DNA of 62,631 nucleotides from a virus: the IMG/VR virus record IMGVR_UViG_3300005340_000007, positions 1 through 62,631 of that record. One strand, written 5' to 3'. Of this stretch, positions 7,283 through 16,302 are shown piece after piece (position 1 is the stretch's first letter; each line of letters begins with the position of its first letter). The notes under the pieces are model-generated. The model did no database searches and was not told the DNA's origin. It saw nothing but the letters and a program-made list of their open reading frames with translations. The translations under genes were made by a program, and so were the position numbers.

Positions 7283-7911
7283 CCACCACCATCACGAGCG
7301 TCGAGGAGCTGCTGGCCGACATCGCCGCGCGCAAGCCCCAGGGGGATGTCGAGCCCGACTGGCTGGTCGAGGCCCAGCGCAAGGGGGCCGAGGCCGCCCG
7401 CCTTGCCGTCGCCGCGCTCGAGCTCCCCGAGCGGGCGCTGGCTCTGCTCACGGCCGGGGCCGCGCGGGACACGGAGGCCGTGCAGGCGTTGGCCAAGCCG
7501 TGCGCGATCACGGTCCTGTCGGGTGCCCCCGGCTGCGGCAAGACCGTCGCGGCGGCGAAGTGGCTGTTCGACCGTGCCCGTCAGACCCAGCGGTGTGACG
7601 GCAAGTGGCTGACCGCTGCGCGACTCGCGCGCTGGCCGCGGTACAGCGACGCGGACATGCAGCCGCTCATGCTCGCGGGCCGGCTGGTGCTGGACGATCT
7701 CGGCACCGAGTACCTCGACGAGAGGGGCTCGTTTATGGCGACGCTCGACGAGCTGCTCAACGAGCGCTACGCCCGCCAGCGGCCCACCGTCATCACGACC
7801 AACCTCAACGCCGATGCCTTCAAGGCTCGATACGCCGAACGCATCGTCGACCGGATTCGCGAGGACGGGCGGTTCGCGGCCCTGGCCTCGCCCAGCCTGC
7901 GATCGGCCTGA
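7279..7911 (+). CDS. DnaC-like helicase loader ATPase
   Basis: A 210-residue AAA+ protein. Walker A is GAPGCGKT at residues 82-89; Walker B is RLVLDDLG at 135-142; a sensor-like VITTNLN and the arginine-containing ERIVDRIREDGRF follow near 178-201, as in DnaC/IstB proteins. It probably loads the replicative helicase at the phage origin together with the upstream initiator. The N-terminal ~75 residues are helical and lack the zinc motif of some loaders. Confidence 0.85.
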   Translation: MTTTITSVEELLADIAARKPQGDVEPDWLVEAQRKGAEAARLAVAALELPERALALLTAGAARDTEAVQALAKPCAITVLSGAPGCGKTVAAAKWLFDRARQTQRCDGKWLTAARLARWPRYSDADMQPLMLAGRLVLDDLGTEYLDERGSFMATLDELLNERYARQRPTVITTNLNADAFKARYAERIVDRIREDGRFAALASPSLRSA

Positions 7912-7935
7912 CCAGGGAAGGGAGGGATCAAAGCC

Positions 7936-8406
7936 ATGACAAGAGCGGGCAAAGGGGTGGGCAAAGCATGGAGAGGCGGCATCGACAGCACGGCCGCGAG
8001 TCTGCGGGCATGCCTTTACCAGGTCGAGCGGAGCCGGATGGCGCTCAACGAGGCGCGCGCAACGCGGGATGCAAATGGGATCGGCACGGTCGAGCGCCAC
8101 ACAGCGACCTACCAGATGAGCAAGCTGCACGGCGAGTTGGCCGGCTGGACCCAGGCCGCGAAGGAATGGCAGGAGGAACTCGACGACCTGCACGCCGTCG
8201 CCGCGGAGGAGGCGGCAAAGGCCCAGCAGCAACTGGCGCTGAAGGACGAACAGCAGCGGCGGACGATGCTGGCGCTCAGCGCGCGACCGCCCACCGAGGT
8301 GGTCGAGCGTCCCGGTGCCGACGACGACGGCGATGCGGTGGAGCCGGAGCCCGAAGAGCGCGAGTCGGCGTGGGCCGACATCGGCGGCGCCGTGGGGGGC
8401 CGATGA
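7936..8406 (+). CDS. Hypothetical coiled-coil protein, 156 aa
   Basis: ATG 7936 follows a GGGAGG-type ribosome site. The central part (about residues 20-110) is a long charged helix likely to form a coiled coil (SLRACLYQVERSRMALNEAR; EEAAKAQQQLALKDEQQRR), and the C-terminus is acidic. Overlaps the sigma-like gene by 4 bases. Function unknown; position suggests a replication or transcription accessory role. Confidence 0.65.
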   Translation: MTRAGKGVGKAWRGGIDSTAASLRACLYQVERSRMALNEARATRDANGIGTVERHTATYQMSKLHGELAGWTQAAKEWQEELDDLHAVAAEEAAKAQQQLALKDEQQRRTMLALSARPPTEVVERPGADDDGDAVEPEPEERESAWADIGGAVGGR

Positions 8407-9101
8407 TGCTCCAGCTCCACTTCCCCTATCAGTGGGCCGACGTGCCGTCCGCCACCGGCAGGCGCCCGAAGCTGCCGGTGCGCCGGCGGATCCTCCACGG
8501 CGGGCCGCCGCCCGTCCAGACGGTGATCCCGACCGTGCGGCTTTGGGATGGCGGCACGACCGAGGGCAAGAGCACGCGCAAGTGCAGCCCGTTCGCGCGG
8601 GCCAAAACCATCAACGTCTCGAAGCTGTCGAAGCGCCAGCGCCAGGCGGCGCACAGCCGGAGCTTCTGGGACATCGACATCGAGGCGCTGCGGCCGCGCT
8701 TGCGCTCCGACTGCAAGGCGGGGCCGCGGCCGTGCCCATGGATCGGCTGCCGCCACCACACGGCGATCACGGTCGACCTCGAGCGCGGGTCGATCAAGGA
8801 GACATTCCCGCAGTTGCGGATCCTGGCCGAGCCGGACGGCGACGGGCTGCAGGTGCTCGAGCAGGTGGTGGGGACGTGCTCGCTCGACATCGCCGACAAG
8901 GCGGACGACGGGACGGAGGGCATCGGCGGGCTGCTGGCGCTCTACCAGTCGGCCAGCAGCGGCAAGCCGTTGGGCCAGGCGCCCGGCTTCACGATCGAGG
9001 AGACCGGCAAGGTGATGAACCTGTCGGTGGAGCGCGTGCGCCAGTTGGGCGGCCAGGCGATGCAGGAGGTCCGTGTGAAGCTGCGGGTGCTGGAACGATG
9101 A
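8403..9101 (+). CDS. Sigma-70 region-4-like HTH protein
   Basis: A 232-residue protein. The end (FTIEETGKVMNLSVERVRQLGGQAMQEVRVKLR, in two parts across residues 198-230) follows sigma-70 region 4 (E-E-V-G-x-x-L-x-V-S-x-E-R-V-R-Q). The middle has CPWIGCRHH (about 114-122) and a short strand-rich segment, then TCSLDIADK. This CPxxxCRHH plus HTH layout is common in myxobacterial proteins of unknown role. It may redirect RNA polymerase or act as a DNA-binding regulator; region 2 of a true sigma factor is absent. Confidence 0.7.
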   Translation: MMLQLHFPYQWADVPSATGRRPKLPVRRRILHGGPPPVQTVIPTVRLWDGGTTEGKSTRKCSPFARAKTINVSKLSKRQRQAAHSRSFWDIDIEALRPRLRSDCKAGPRPCPWIGCRHHTAITVDLERGSIKETFPQLRILAEPDGDGLQVLEQVVGTCSLDIADKADDGTEGIGGLLALYQSASSGKPLGQAPGFTIEETGKVMNLSVERVRQLGGQAMQEVRVKLRVLER

Positions 9102-9901
9102 CCACCCTCGTCCTGTCTCTATTCCCAGGCATCGGCCTGCTCGATCGCGCGTTCGAGGACGAGGGCTTCTGCGTGGTGCGCGGGCCCGACTTGTTATGGG
9201 GGGGGGACGTGCATAGGTTTCACCCGCCAGCGGGGCGTTTCGCCGGCGTGATCGGCGGCCCGCCATGCCAGCGGTTCAGTCGGCTGGCCGCGCTGGTCGT
9301 CCACAACGGCTTTGAGCTGGCGCCCGACTTGATCCCGGAGTTCGCGCGTGTCGTGCGTGAGGCGGAACCCGCGTGGTTCCTGATGGAGAACGTGCCGGCG
9401 GCGCCGATGCCGGTGCTCGAGCACTACCCGATGCGTTCGGTCCTCTTCAACAACCGGTGGGCCGGCGGCGAGCAGAACCGGGTGCGCCGCTTCACCTTCG
9501 GCGTTCGAGCGATGGGCCGGCTCATGGGGCCGGCGCTGCTGACCGCGTTCGAGCGCGAGCTGCGAGGGCAAGACGTTGGCTTCGAGAACATCGATTACAC
9601 ACCGGCGGTGTGCGCCAGCGGCTCGACTTGGCAGCCGGTTCGCGTCGGCGGTAGCGGCAAGCAGAAGCGCAAGGGGCGGGTTTACGGCGACAAGTCGACG
9701 ACGTTTCTGCGGCAGGCCATCAAGGCGCAGGGCTTGCCCGATGACTTCGACATCCCCGAGTTCACCGTCCGCGGCGCGATCAAGGCGGTCGGCAACGGCG
9801 TGCCGCTGCCTCTTGGGCGCGCGGTCGCCCGGGCGGTGAACGCTGCGCTCGCGCCCGGTGACGAGTCGCTACAACGCCCGGTCGTCCCGCCGGCCGCCTG
9901 A
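9098..9901 (+). CDS. C5-cytosine DNA methyltransferase
   Basis: A 267-residue m5C methyltransferase. Visible motifs: I, LSLFPGIGLLDRAFE (residues 6-20); IV, GGPPCQRFSR with catalytic Cys57; VI, FLMENVP (Glu97); VIII, QNRVRRF (126-132); X, GNGVPLPLGRAVA (232-244). The target-recognition region between VIII and X is short. No restriction enzyme gene is adjacent, so this is probably an orphan enzyme that protects phage DNA from host restriction or alters expression. The recognised sequence cannot be read from the gene. Confidence 0.93.
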   Translation: MTTLVLSLFPGIGLLDRAFEDEGFCVVRGPDLLWGGDVHRFHPPAGRFAGVIGGPPCQRFSRLAALVVHNGFELAPDLIPEFARVVREAEPAWFLMENVPAAPMPVLEHYPMRSVLFNNRWAGGEQNRVRRFTFGVRAMGRLMGPALLTAFERELRGQDVGFENIDYTPAVCASGSTWQPVRVGGSGKQKRKGRVYGDKSTTFLRQAIKAQGLPDDFDIPEFTVRGAIKAVGNGVPLPLGRAVARAVNAALAPGDESLQRPVVPPAA

Positions 9902-9911
9902 AGGTTGAACC

Positions 9912-10559
9912 ATGCAGCCGGATCGCAGTTACATCGTTTGGGGCTGGGCGCGGACGCTGATCTACGTCCCCGTGGGCATTGCCATCGCGTTCGCGACCGC
10001 GTGGTTCGTCTCCCACCCCACGCCCGAGTACACCACACGGGAGAAGCTGGCCTCAGTTTCCATCCCCATCGCCTGGTGGTTCGCGGGCTGGATGCTCTAC
10101 CGGTATCGGGAGGCCTGGGCCAGCAAGCTGATCCTCAACACCGCCGAGGGCGTCTCGATCTGGGGCGAGCCTGCCACGGGCGACTGGATGACCACCGCGC
10201 GCCGGGTGCAGGTCGACGCCATCACCGCGGAGGTCATCAACTGGTTCGCGCTGGATTTCATCCGCCGGGGGCACCTGGACGCCCGCGCCACCCTGGCGGA
10301 CTACTTCAACGGCACGAGCATCGAGGTGGTCATCACCGACGTGGGCGTGTCCGACCCGCGCCACGGCATCCGCAAGAAGGCGGGCTTGGCCTACCCCAAG
10401 CGGCTCGTGCTGACGCTCAAGCCCGTCGACATGGCCACAGGCGCGGCGTTCTTCCAGACGCTCGGGCACGAGGCGGGGCACGAATGCTGCTTCGCCTTCG
10501 GCATTCCCGACGGGGACCAGCACCGGTTCATGACAGAGGCGGGGTTCCCCTATGCCTGA
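9912..10559 (+). CDS. Membrane-anchored protein with HExxH zinc motif
   Basis: A 215-residue protein with two hydrophobic helices near the N-terminus (about residues 16-34 and 49-63) and a soluble C-terminal domain. That domain contains TLGHEAGHECCF, an HExxH motif with His186, Glu187 and His190, followed by DGDQHRFMTEAG, which offers further possible ligands. The layout suggests a membrane-tethered metallopeptidase-like protein. No established family recognised. Confidence 0.65.
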   Translation: MQPDRSYIVWGWARTLIYVPVGIAIAFATAWFVSHPTPEYTTREKLASVSIPIAWWFAGWMLYRYREAWASKLILNTAEGVSIWGEPATGDWMTTARRVQVDAITAEVINWFALDFIRRGHLDARATLADYFNGTSIEVVITDVGVSDPRHGIRKKAGLAYPKRLVLTLKPVDMATGAAFFQTLGHEAGHECCFAFGIPDGDQHRFMTEAGFPYA

Positions 10560-10884
10560 GCGGGTCGAATACCGGCCGCAACTGTGCGGACTGAAGAAGA
10601 AGGTCGACATCGCCGAGCAGCCTGGATGCTGGACCATGGCCACGTCGGGCCCGCAGGAGGAGGGCTACTGCCAGCACGCCCACCACGCGGGCGAGATGTT
10701 CTTTGCGGGCGGCTCGACCATCGGGTGGCGCTGCACCGAGGACACCAAGACGGCCAGGCCGTTTGACGGGGCCCCGGAGGAGCCCGGCTGGCGGCGCGTT
10801 CGCATCACGAACCAGCACGCGCTCGAGCGAACCAACGGGGCGAAGGGGTGGGAGTTCGTCACGCCGGACGGGGGCGACGCTTGA
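10552..10884 (+). CDS. Hypothetical protein, 110 aa, Cys/His-containing
   Basis: Overlaps the HExxH gene by 8 bases and the next TTG start by 4. Cys residues (LCGLKKK, PGCW, GYCQHAHHAGE, WRCTED) and a His cluster may bind metal. No recognised family. Its coupling to the HExxH protein suggests a shared role. Confidence 0.65.
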   Translation: MPERVEYRPQLCGLKKKVDIAEQPGCWTMATSGPQEEGYCQHAHHAGEMFFAGGSTIGWRCTEDTKTARPFDGAPEEPGWRRVRITNQHALERTNGAKGWEFVTPDGGDA

Positions 10885-11207
10885 ACCTCTGCGCCACCTG
10901 CGGGCTGAACACCGAGGCCTTGCCCGGCGTGCGCCTTTGCCGCCCCTGCCTCGAGGTGGGGCAGGTCGTCCTGCGCACGCTGCTCGCCGCGGAAGCCTCG
11001 AAGCACATCACGCCGGCCTTCATCCGCGACTGGTCGATCAAGGCGGTGGAGGACGTCAGGTCGCTCTCGCCGATGGCGCACATCATCCGCGGCATCATCC
11101 AGGGGCTCATCCTTGCCGAGGAGGTGGTGCTCGAGGGGCCCGAGCGCGGGCCGTTGATCGCGATGGAGCTGGCGGCCATGCAGGCGCTGCAGGAGGCGAA
11201 AGCGTGA
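10881..11207 (+). CDS. Small zinc-ribbon-like protein, TTG start
   Basis: TTG 10881 overlaps the previous TGA, giving 108 residues; a longer open frame from 10848 lacks this overlap. The N-terminus has CATCG and CRPC (about residues 3-6 and 19-22), a probable four-Cys zinc knuckle. The rest is helical. Its last 39 bases nearly equal the last 39 bases of the next gene. Confidence 0.65.
   Translation: MNLCATCGLNTEALPGVRLCRPCLEVGQVVLRTLLAAEASKHITPAFIRDWSIKAVEDVRSLSPMAHIIRGIIQGLILAEEVVLEGPERGPLIAMELAAMQALQEAKA
11169..11207 (+). repeat. 39-bp direct repeat, copy 1 (gene 3' end)
   Basis: The 3' end of the 10881 gene, including its stop, matches 11531-11569 with one mismatch (A/G). It encodes LAAMQALQEAKA. 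Copies lie 362 bp apart and end two successive genes. Confidence 0.85.
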
Positions 11208-11569
11208 GCGACTTCGACTACGAGAGCCTCGCCCCCGGGATCCGGGAGGTCGTCCGATGGGTCCACGCCCTCGGCTTCACCACCAGCGACTCGGGCGATG
11301 GCCGCACGAACCAGGAAGCCGGCATGGACTGCGCCCGGGGCTGGACGGAGCCGATGGTTGCGATCGAAGCGTCGGGGCCGTCGGAGGCGATGGCCAGCGC
11401 CGGGAGGCTGTGGGCCGCGTTGGATGCGCTCGCCGGGGGGCATCCGCCAGAGCGCGCCCGCGTTGAGATGAGCTACGCCTTTCCCGATGGCGTCGCGCTG
11501 GTGCTGCTGACTGGCGTCGGCGATGCCGAACTGGCGGCCATGCGGGCGCTGCAGGAGGCGAAAGCGTGA
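11204..11569 (+). CDS. Hypothetical protein, 121 aa
   Basis: GTG 11204 overlaps the previous TGA. The protein is an alpha/beta mix: IREVVRWVHALGFTTSDSGDG near the start, VAIEASGPSEAMASAGRLWAAL in the middle, then RVEMSYAFPDGVALVLLTG. The C-terminal 12 residues copy those of the preceding gene. No family recognised. Confidence 0.7.
   Translation: MSDFDYESLAPGIREVVRWVHALGFTTSDSGDGRTNQEAGMDCARGWTEPMVAIEASGPSEAMASAGRLWAALDALAGGHPPERARVEMSYAFPDGVALVLLTGVGDAELAAMRALQEAKA
11531..11569 (+). repeat. 39-bp direct repeat, copy 2 (gene 3' end)
   Basis: Second copy of the repeat at 11169-11207, with one mismatch. It encodes LAAMRALQEAKA and the stop of the 11204 gene. Confidence 0.85.
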
Positions 11570-11922
11570 CCTGCCCCAAGTGCGAGCGCCATTTCCTGAC
11601 GCCCGACCAGGTGGCGCGTGGCCTGCGCTGCCGGTGTGCCACGTCCTTCCATTGCCCGTGTGCTGGCGCCTGCACGCCCGGCTGCGCCTGCGAGGTCAAG
11701 CGGGAGGCGCCGCCGCCTCCCGGGCAGCACGACTTCAGCGTGCGCGCGGTGGGCGTCCGCATCGCCTACTGCCGGCGCTGCGCCCAGCCGGACCTCGAGG
11801 CCAACAAGCGGCGGCCCTGCACGCGCGCCCTGGCGCCGTCGGAGGCTGAGCGCCGGATCGCCCGCAAGCTCGAGATGCTGAAGGGGCTGCGCGGGGGAGG
11901 AGGGGCGACCAATGGGGGGTGA
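11566..11922 (+). CDS. Cys-rich zinc-binding protein, 118 aa
   Basis: GTG 11566 overlaps the previous stop. Many Cys residues: CPKC at 3-6, RCRCATSFHCPCAGACTPGCACE (about 21-43), and YCRRC (about 68-72). Two zinc ribbons are likely. The C-terminus is a basic helix and a Gly-rich tail. Possibly nucleic-acid binding; family not recognised. Confidence 0.65.
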   Translation: MTCPKCERHFLTPDQVARGLRCRCATSFHCPCAGACTPGCACEVKREAPPPPGQHDFSVRAVGVRIAYCRRCAQPDLEANKRRPCTRALAPSEAERRIARKLEMLKGLRGGGGATNGG

Positions 11923-12220
11923 GAACCCAGAGCGCGTCGCCTGGGCCAAGACGCTGCGATGCCTATGCCGCGGCCCGGGCGAGACCTGCGTCGGCCCCGT
12001 CGAGGCCCACCACGCCGGCCGCAGGGGCATGGGGCGCAAGGCCCACGACGACACGACGGTCCCCTTGTGCACCGGCCACCACCAGGCGCTGCACGCCAAC
12101 ACGGGGCCGTTCAAGGGCTGGACGAAGGCCCAATTGCGGGCGTGGGCGGCCGCCGCCATCGCGGCGACCCAGGCGGGTTGGGCGCAGCAGCAGCAGCAGA
12201 CGCTGCCGGACTGGGCGTGA
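11912..12220 (+). CDS. HNH-like (DUF968-type) putative nuclease
   Basis: A 102-residue protein whose core (LRCLCRGPGETC, VEAHHAGRRGMGRK, VPLCTGHHQALH) follows the HNH/DUF968 pattern of small phage proteins. Cys17, Cys19, Cys26, His33-His34, Cys53, His56-His57 and His61 are candidates for zinc and catalysis. It is preceded by a strong ribosome site and sits two genes before the terminase, where HNH proteins often assist DNA packaging. It could also be a recombination nuclease. Confidence 0.75.
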   Translation: MGGENPERVAWAKTLRCLCRGPGETCVGPVEAHHAGRRGMGRKAHDDTTVPLCTGHHQALHANTGPFKGWTKAQLRAWAAAAIAATQAGWAQQQQQTLPDWA

Positions 12221-12273
12221 GGGGCAAGAACACTGCAGACCTTGGCGCGGCCGCCGCGCCGGAAGGAGACATC

Positions 12274-13473
<1,200 letters not shown>

Positions 13474-13503
13474 CGGCCCTGCCGAAGCATGCAGGGAACA
13501 AGT

Positions 13504-14016
13504 ATGAGCACGCGAAAACCGAGTCTGGCCTCGCAGAACCGAGGCCAGAAGGGGAAGAACCGAGGCCAAAAGAAGCCCAGGAGGCGGCAGGGGGGAAAGG
13601 GGAAACCCTTCCAGAAGGGCCAGCCGGATCTCCCTGGGAAACGCTTCGAGCCGGGCAACAACGCGAACCCCGGCGGGCGCCCACGCTCGCTCAAGGAGGT
13701 GAAGGAGCGCCTGCAGGTGAGGGCGGTGGACCTCGCTGACCGGCTGCTCGACATCGCGCTCAGCACGCGGACCGAAGACAAGGATGCGGTGCACGCCATC
13801 AAAGAGTCGTGGGATCGGGCCTTCGGACGCAGCGTCCAGGCCGTCGAGATCTCCGGCCCGGGCGGCGGCGCCGTGGAGACGCGGACTATCGATGAGATGA
13901 CGTCGGCCGAGCGCGGACGTCGGGTGGTGCAACTCTTCCGCAAAGCTGGCGCCAAGGTGGTCGCCCCCACCACGCCCAGCGGCGAGGACGGCAATGGCGG
14001 CGCCGGGGGCCCGTGA
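13504..14016 (+). CDS. Small terminase subunit-like protein (DUF5681-type)
   Basis: ATG 13504 is preferred over 13489 for its AGGGA ribosome site. The 170-residue protein starts with a Lys/Arg/Gln-rich stretch that includes a repeated NRGQK unit, then FQKGQ and NPGGRPRSLKEVKERL, the DUF5681 signature seen in proteins encoded just before terminase large subunits. A helical middle and Ala/Gly-rich tail follow. Predicted to recognise the packaging start. It overlaps the large subunit by 23 bases. Confidence 0.75.
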   Translation: MSTRKPSLASQNRGQKGKNRGQKKPRRRQGGKGKPFQKGQPDLPGKRFEPGNNANPGGRPRSLKEVKERLQVRAVDLADRLLDIALSTRTEDKDAVHAIKESWDRAFGRSVQAVEISGPGGGAVETRTIDEMTSAERGRRVVQLFRKAGAKVVAPTTPSGEDGNGGAGGP

Positions 14017-15511
14017 AGCTCCGCCATCGCTCGAGGATCTCGACCTTTCAACGGCGGACGTATCGCAGCTTTCACCTGAGGAGCAGGATGAACTCGACCG
14101 TCTCCTGGGTTCGGTCGACAAGGTCGAAGGGCTGCGTGAGTTCATAGCCCGGACCACGCCACACCATCCGGCGCCAGCGCACGTCCAGCCGATCATCGAC
14201 TGCATCGAGGAGGGGCGCGCCCGGCAATTGGCCGGCGCCATGCCCTTACGCGTCTGCGTCTCGATGCCCCCACGGCACGCCAAGAGCGAGACCCTGTTCA
14301 ACGGGTTGGCATGGTGGCTCTCGGTCGTTCCCGGGGATACCCACGCGTATCTCAGCTACAGCGTCCAGCAGGCCCTCTCGCAGAGCCGCAAGATTCGTCG
14401 ACGAGCCGTTGGAGGAGGGGTTGCGTTGAGCGCGGAAATGGCAAACCTCGCTGAGTGGCGAACGACCAGCGGCGGGGGCGTCTTTGCCTCCGGCGTCGAT
14501 GGGCCGCTCACGGGCAAGGGACTCACCGGCATGGCGATCATCGACGACCCGTTCAAGGGTCGCAAAGACGCCGACTCGCCGACTGTTCGAGAAAACGTGT
14601 GGGACTGGTTCACCGGCGTCGTGATGACCCGGCTCGAGGCCGCCTCCGTGATCGTCGTGCATACCCGGTGGCACGAGGACGATCTCATAGGGCGGCTTGA
14701 GCAGGAGCCTGGCTGGACCATCGTCAACCTGCCGGCGATCGCGGAGCAGGAGGATCCGCTTGGCCGGGCGCCAGGTGAAGCGCTCTGGCCGGAGATGCGG
14801 CCGCTCGGAATGCTGCTCGAGCAGCGCGCCCTCGACGCCTTCAACTTCGATGCGCTATACCAGGGCCGGCCGCGTCCGCGCGGGGCGACCGTCTTCAAGG
14901 ACGCGACCTATTACGATCCGGACACGTTCGACCGGACCGGCTGGCGCATCGTCATCTACGCCGATCCCGCGGCCAGCAAGCGGACCACCGCCAACCACAG
15001 CGCGATCCTAGCGCTGGCCGTTCAGGGCTACGGCATCGAGATGCAGGGGCGCATCCTCGACGTCTATCGCAAGCAGGTGGAGATCCCGGAGTTCGTGCGC
15101 GACCTGAGGGACTTCCAGGCGCGGAACGGGAACGCCGAGGCGCTGGTCGAATCGGTGGCTGGCTTCAAAGCCGTGGCGCAGATGCTGCGAGAGATCGATC
15201 CCGACGTGATGGTCAGGGAGGTGCAGCCACTGGGGGACAAGTTCCAGCGGGCCCAGCCGGCGGCCAGCGCGTGGAATGGCGATCCGGGCAAGCCCGATGC
15301 CGTGCCACCCAAGCCCCCCGTCCCGCCGCGGTTGATGCCTCCGCTGAATGCGCCCTGGCTCAAGAAGTTCCTTGCCGAGGTGAAGGTCTTCACCGGTGTG
15401 AACGACGCTGCCGACGACCAGGTCGACTGCTTGTCGGGCGCATGGAACGAAGCGGCCAACGTCGTCGAGTACATCCCACGCGGCAAGGCGACGCTGCCCC
15501 GCCGGCGCTAG
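13994..15511 (+). CDS. terL: Terminase large subunit
   Basis: A 505-residue packaging motor. ATPase: Walker A-like SMPPRHAKSE (residues 90-99) and Walker B MAIIDDPF (180-187), then HTRWHEDDLIGRL coupling motif (223-234). Nuclease: YADPAAS (Asp324), EALVESV (Glu386) and DDQVD (474-478). It cuts and packages DNA into the prohead through the portal. It ends in a TAG that overlaps the stop of a convergent minus-strand gene. TerL is of the large Terminase_6 type, not the Mu gp28 type. Confidence 0.95.
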   Translation: MAAPGAREAPPSLEDLDLSTADVSQLSPEEQDELDRLLGSVDKVEGLREFIARTTPHHPAPAHVQPIIDCIEEGRARQLAGAMPLRVCVSMPPRHAKSETLFNGLAWWLSVVPGDTHAYLSYSVQQALSQSRKIRRRAVGGGVALSAEMANLAEWRTTSGGGVFASGVDGPLTGKGLTGMAIIDDPFKGRKDADSPTVRENVWDWFTGVVMTRLEAASVIVVHTRWHEDDLIGRLEQEPGWTIVNLPAIAEQEDPLGRAPGEALWPEMRPLGMLLEQRALDAFNFDALYQGRPRPRGATVFKDATYYDPDTFDRTGWRIVIYADPAASKRTTANHSAILALAVQGYGIEMQGRILDVYRKQVEIPEFVRDLRDFQARNGNAEALVESVAGFKAVAQMLREIDPDVMVREVQPLGDKFQRAQPAASAWNGDPGKPDAVPPKPPVPPRLMPPLNAPWLKKFLAEVKVFTGVNDAADDQVDCLSGAWNEAANVVEYIPRGKATLPRRR

Positions 15512-15657
15512 GCGTCCGGCCGCGGCTGGTGGTGCATCCAATAGATGACCTCGCCGGCGGCGTCCACCAGGCGCTGCGCCTCCTGCGGGCGGTGCCGCCA
15601 GAGGAGCGCGGCAAGGTTCAGGTCACGGCGGATGGCGGCGCGCAGTTGTTCGTGCAT
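15508..15657 (-). CDS. Hypothetical 49-aa protein
   Basis: ATG at 15657 on the minus strand; the TAG (15510-15508) overlaps the terL TAG on the other strand, forming ctag. The protein is helical (LRAAIRRDLNLAALLWRH, EAQRLVDAAGEVIYWMHH). It lies in the same frame as the gene upstream of it, separated by that gene's TAG and 12 codons. Codon usage is like its neighbours. Function unknown. Confidence 0.5.
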   Translation of the reverse strand: MHEQLRAAIRRDLNLAALLWRHRPQEAQRLVDAAGEVIYWMHHQPRPDA

Positions 15658-15693
15658 GCGGCGCTCTTCGGTGCGGGCCGTGAACGGTTGCGT

Positions 15694-15927
15694 CTATCGC
15701 ACCTCGTTCTTGGCCGCCCGCTCCGCGCGCACCTGCGCCAGCCGCGCCCTGATGCGCGGATCGTCCGGCCCGGCCTCCAGGCAGGCCTCACAATCGACGT
15801 AGCGCCAGAGCGCCGCGGAGGGGGCTCTCACGCCACAGGCCGTGGTGACCACGGGAAAAGTGGCCGAAAAGTGAACGACATCGTGGGTCACCCCGCCGCG
15901 CTGTTCGATGCCCTTGCCGTCGCTCAC
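15694..15927 (-). CDS. Hypothetical protein, 77 aa, CxxC
   Basis: GTG start at 15927. The middle has TACG and DCEAC (about residues 30 and 46-49), which could form a zinc site. The C-terminus is a basic helix (RIRARLAQVRAERAAKNEVR). It diverges from the toxin gene and shares the 54-bp intergenic promoter region. Function unknown. Confidence 0.6.
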   Translation of the reverse strand: MSDGKGIEQRGGVTHDVVHFSATFPVVTTACGVRAPSAALWRYVDCEACLEAGPDDPRIRARLAQVRAERAAKNEVR

Positions 15928-15942
15928 GAGGCGGACGTTATC

Positions 15943-15975
15943 ACGGTTGCACGGATACCGTTAATCCAGTATTCT
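15943..15975 (+). promoter_or_regulatory. Sigma-70-type promoter and inverted repeat for higBA
   Basis: TTGCAC at 15947-15952 and TATTCT at 15970-15975 are 17 bp apart. The start point would be near 15982, the toxin GTG itself, so the transcript may be leaderless. ACGGT (15943-15947) and ACCGT (15957-15961) form an inverted repeat over the -35 region, a plausible operator for the antitoxin. Confidence 0.6.
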
Positions 15976-15981
15976 TTCTGG

Positions 15982-16287
15982 GTGATCATCAGCTTCGACG
16001 ACGACGTCACGCGGGACCTTTTCAACGGGGTGAAGAACGCGCGGACCCGCCGCCTTCCGGCTGATGTCACCGTTCGCGCCCTCGACCGGCTGACGGCGCT
16101 CAACGTCGCCGCCTCGGTGTCAGACGTCAGCGTTCCGCCTTCGAACCGTCTCGAAAAGTTGGGCGGCAAGCTCGCCGCCTTCTGGTGCATCCGCGTCACC
16201 TTGCAATGGCGCCTCATCTTCCGCTGGGACGATGGCGCCGCCGGTCCGTCCGAGGTCCGGCTCGATAATCACAGCTATCGCGCCTGA
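15982..16287 (+). CDS. higB: HigB/RelE-type toxin (mRNA interferase)
   Basis: A 101-residue protein from GTG 15982. It shows the HigB fold pattern: VIISFDDDVTRDLFNG at the start, RALDRLTALNVAASVSDVSVPPSNRLEKLGGKLAAFW in the middle (the family usually has L-H-x-L-x-G-x-x-x-G-x-W), then IRVTLQWRLIFRWDDG and a C-terminal LDNHSY. Such toxins cut mRNA on the ribosome. The toxin precedes the antitoxin, the normal higBA order. In a temperate phage it may stabilise the prophage or act against competing phages. Confidence 0.85.
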   Translation: MIISFDDDVTRDLFNGVKNARTRRLPADVTVRALDRLTALNVAASVSDVSVPPSNRLEKLGGKLAAFWCIRVTLQWRLIFRWDDGAAGPSEVRLDNHSYRA

Positions 16288-16302
16288 AAAAGGAGACCCA
16301 CC

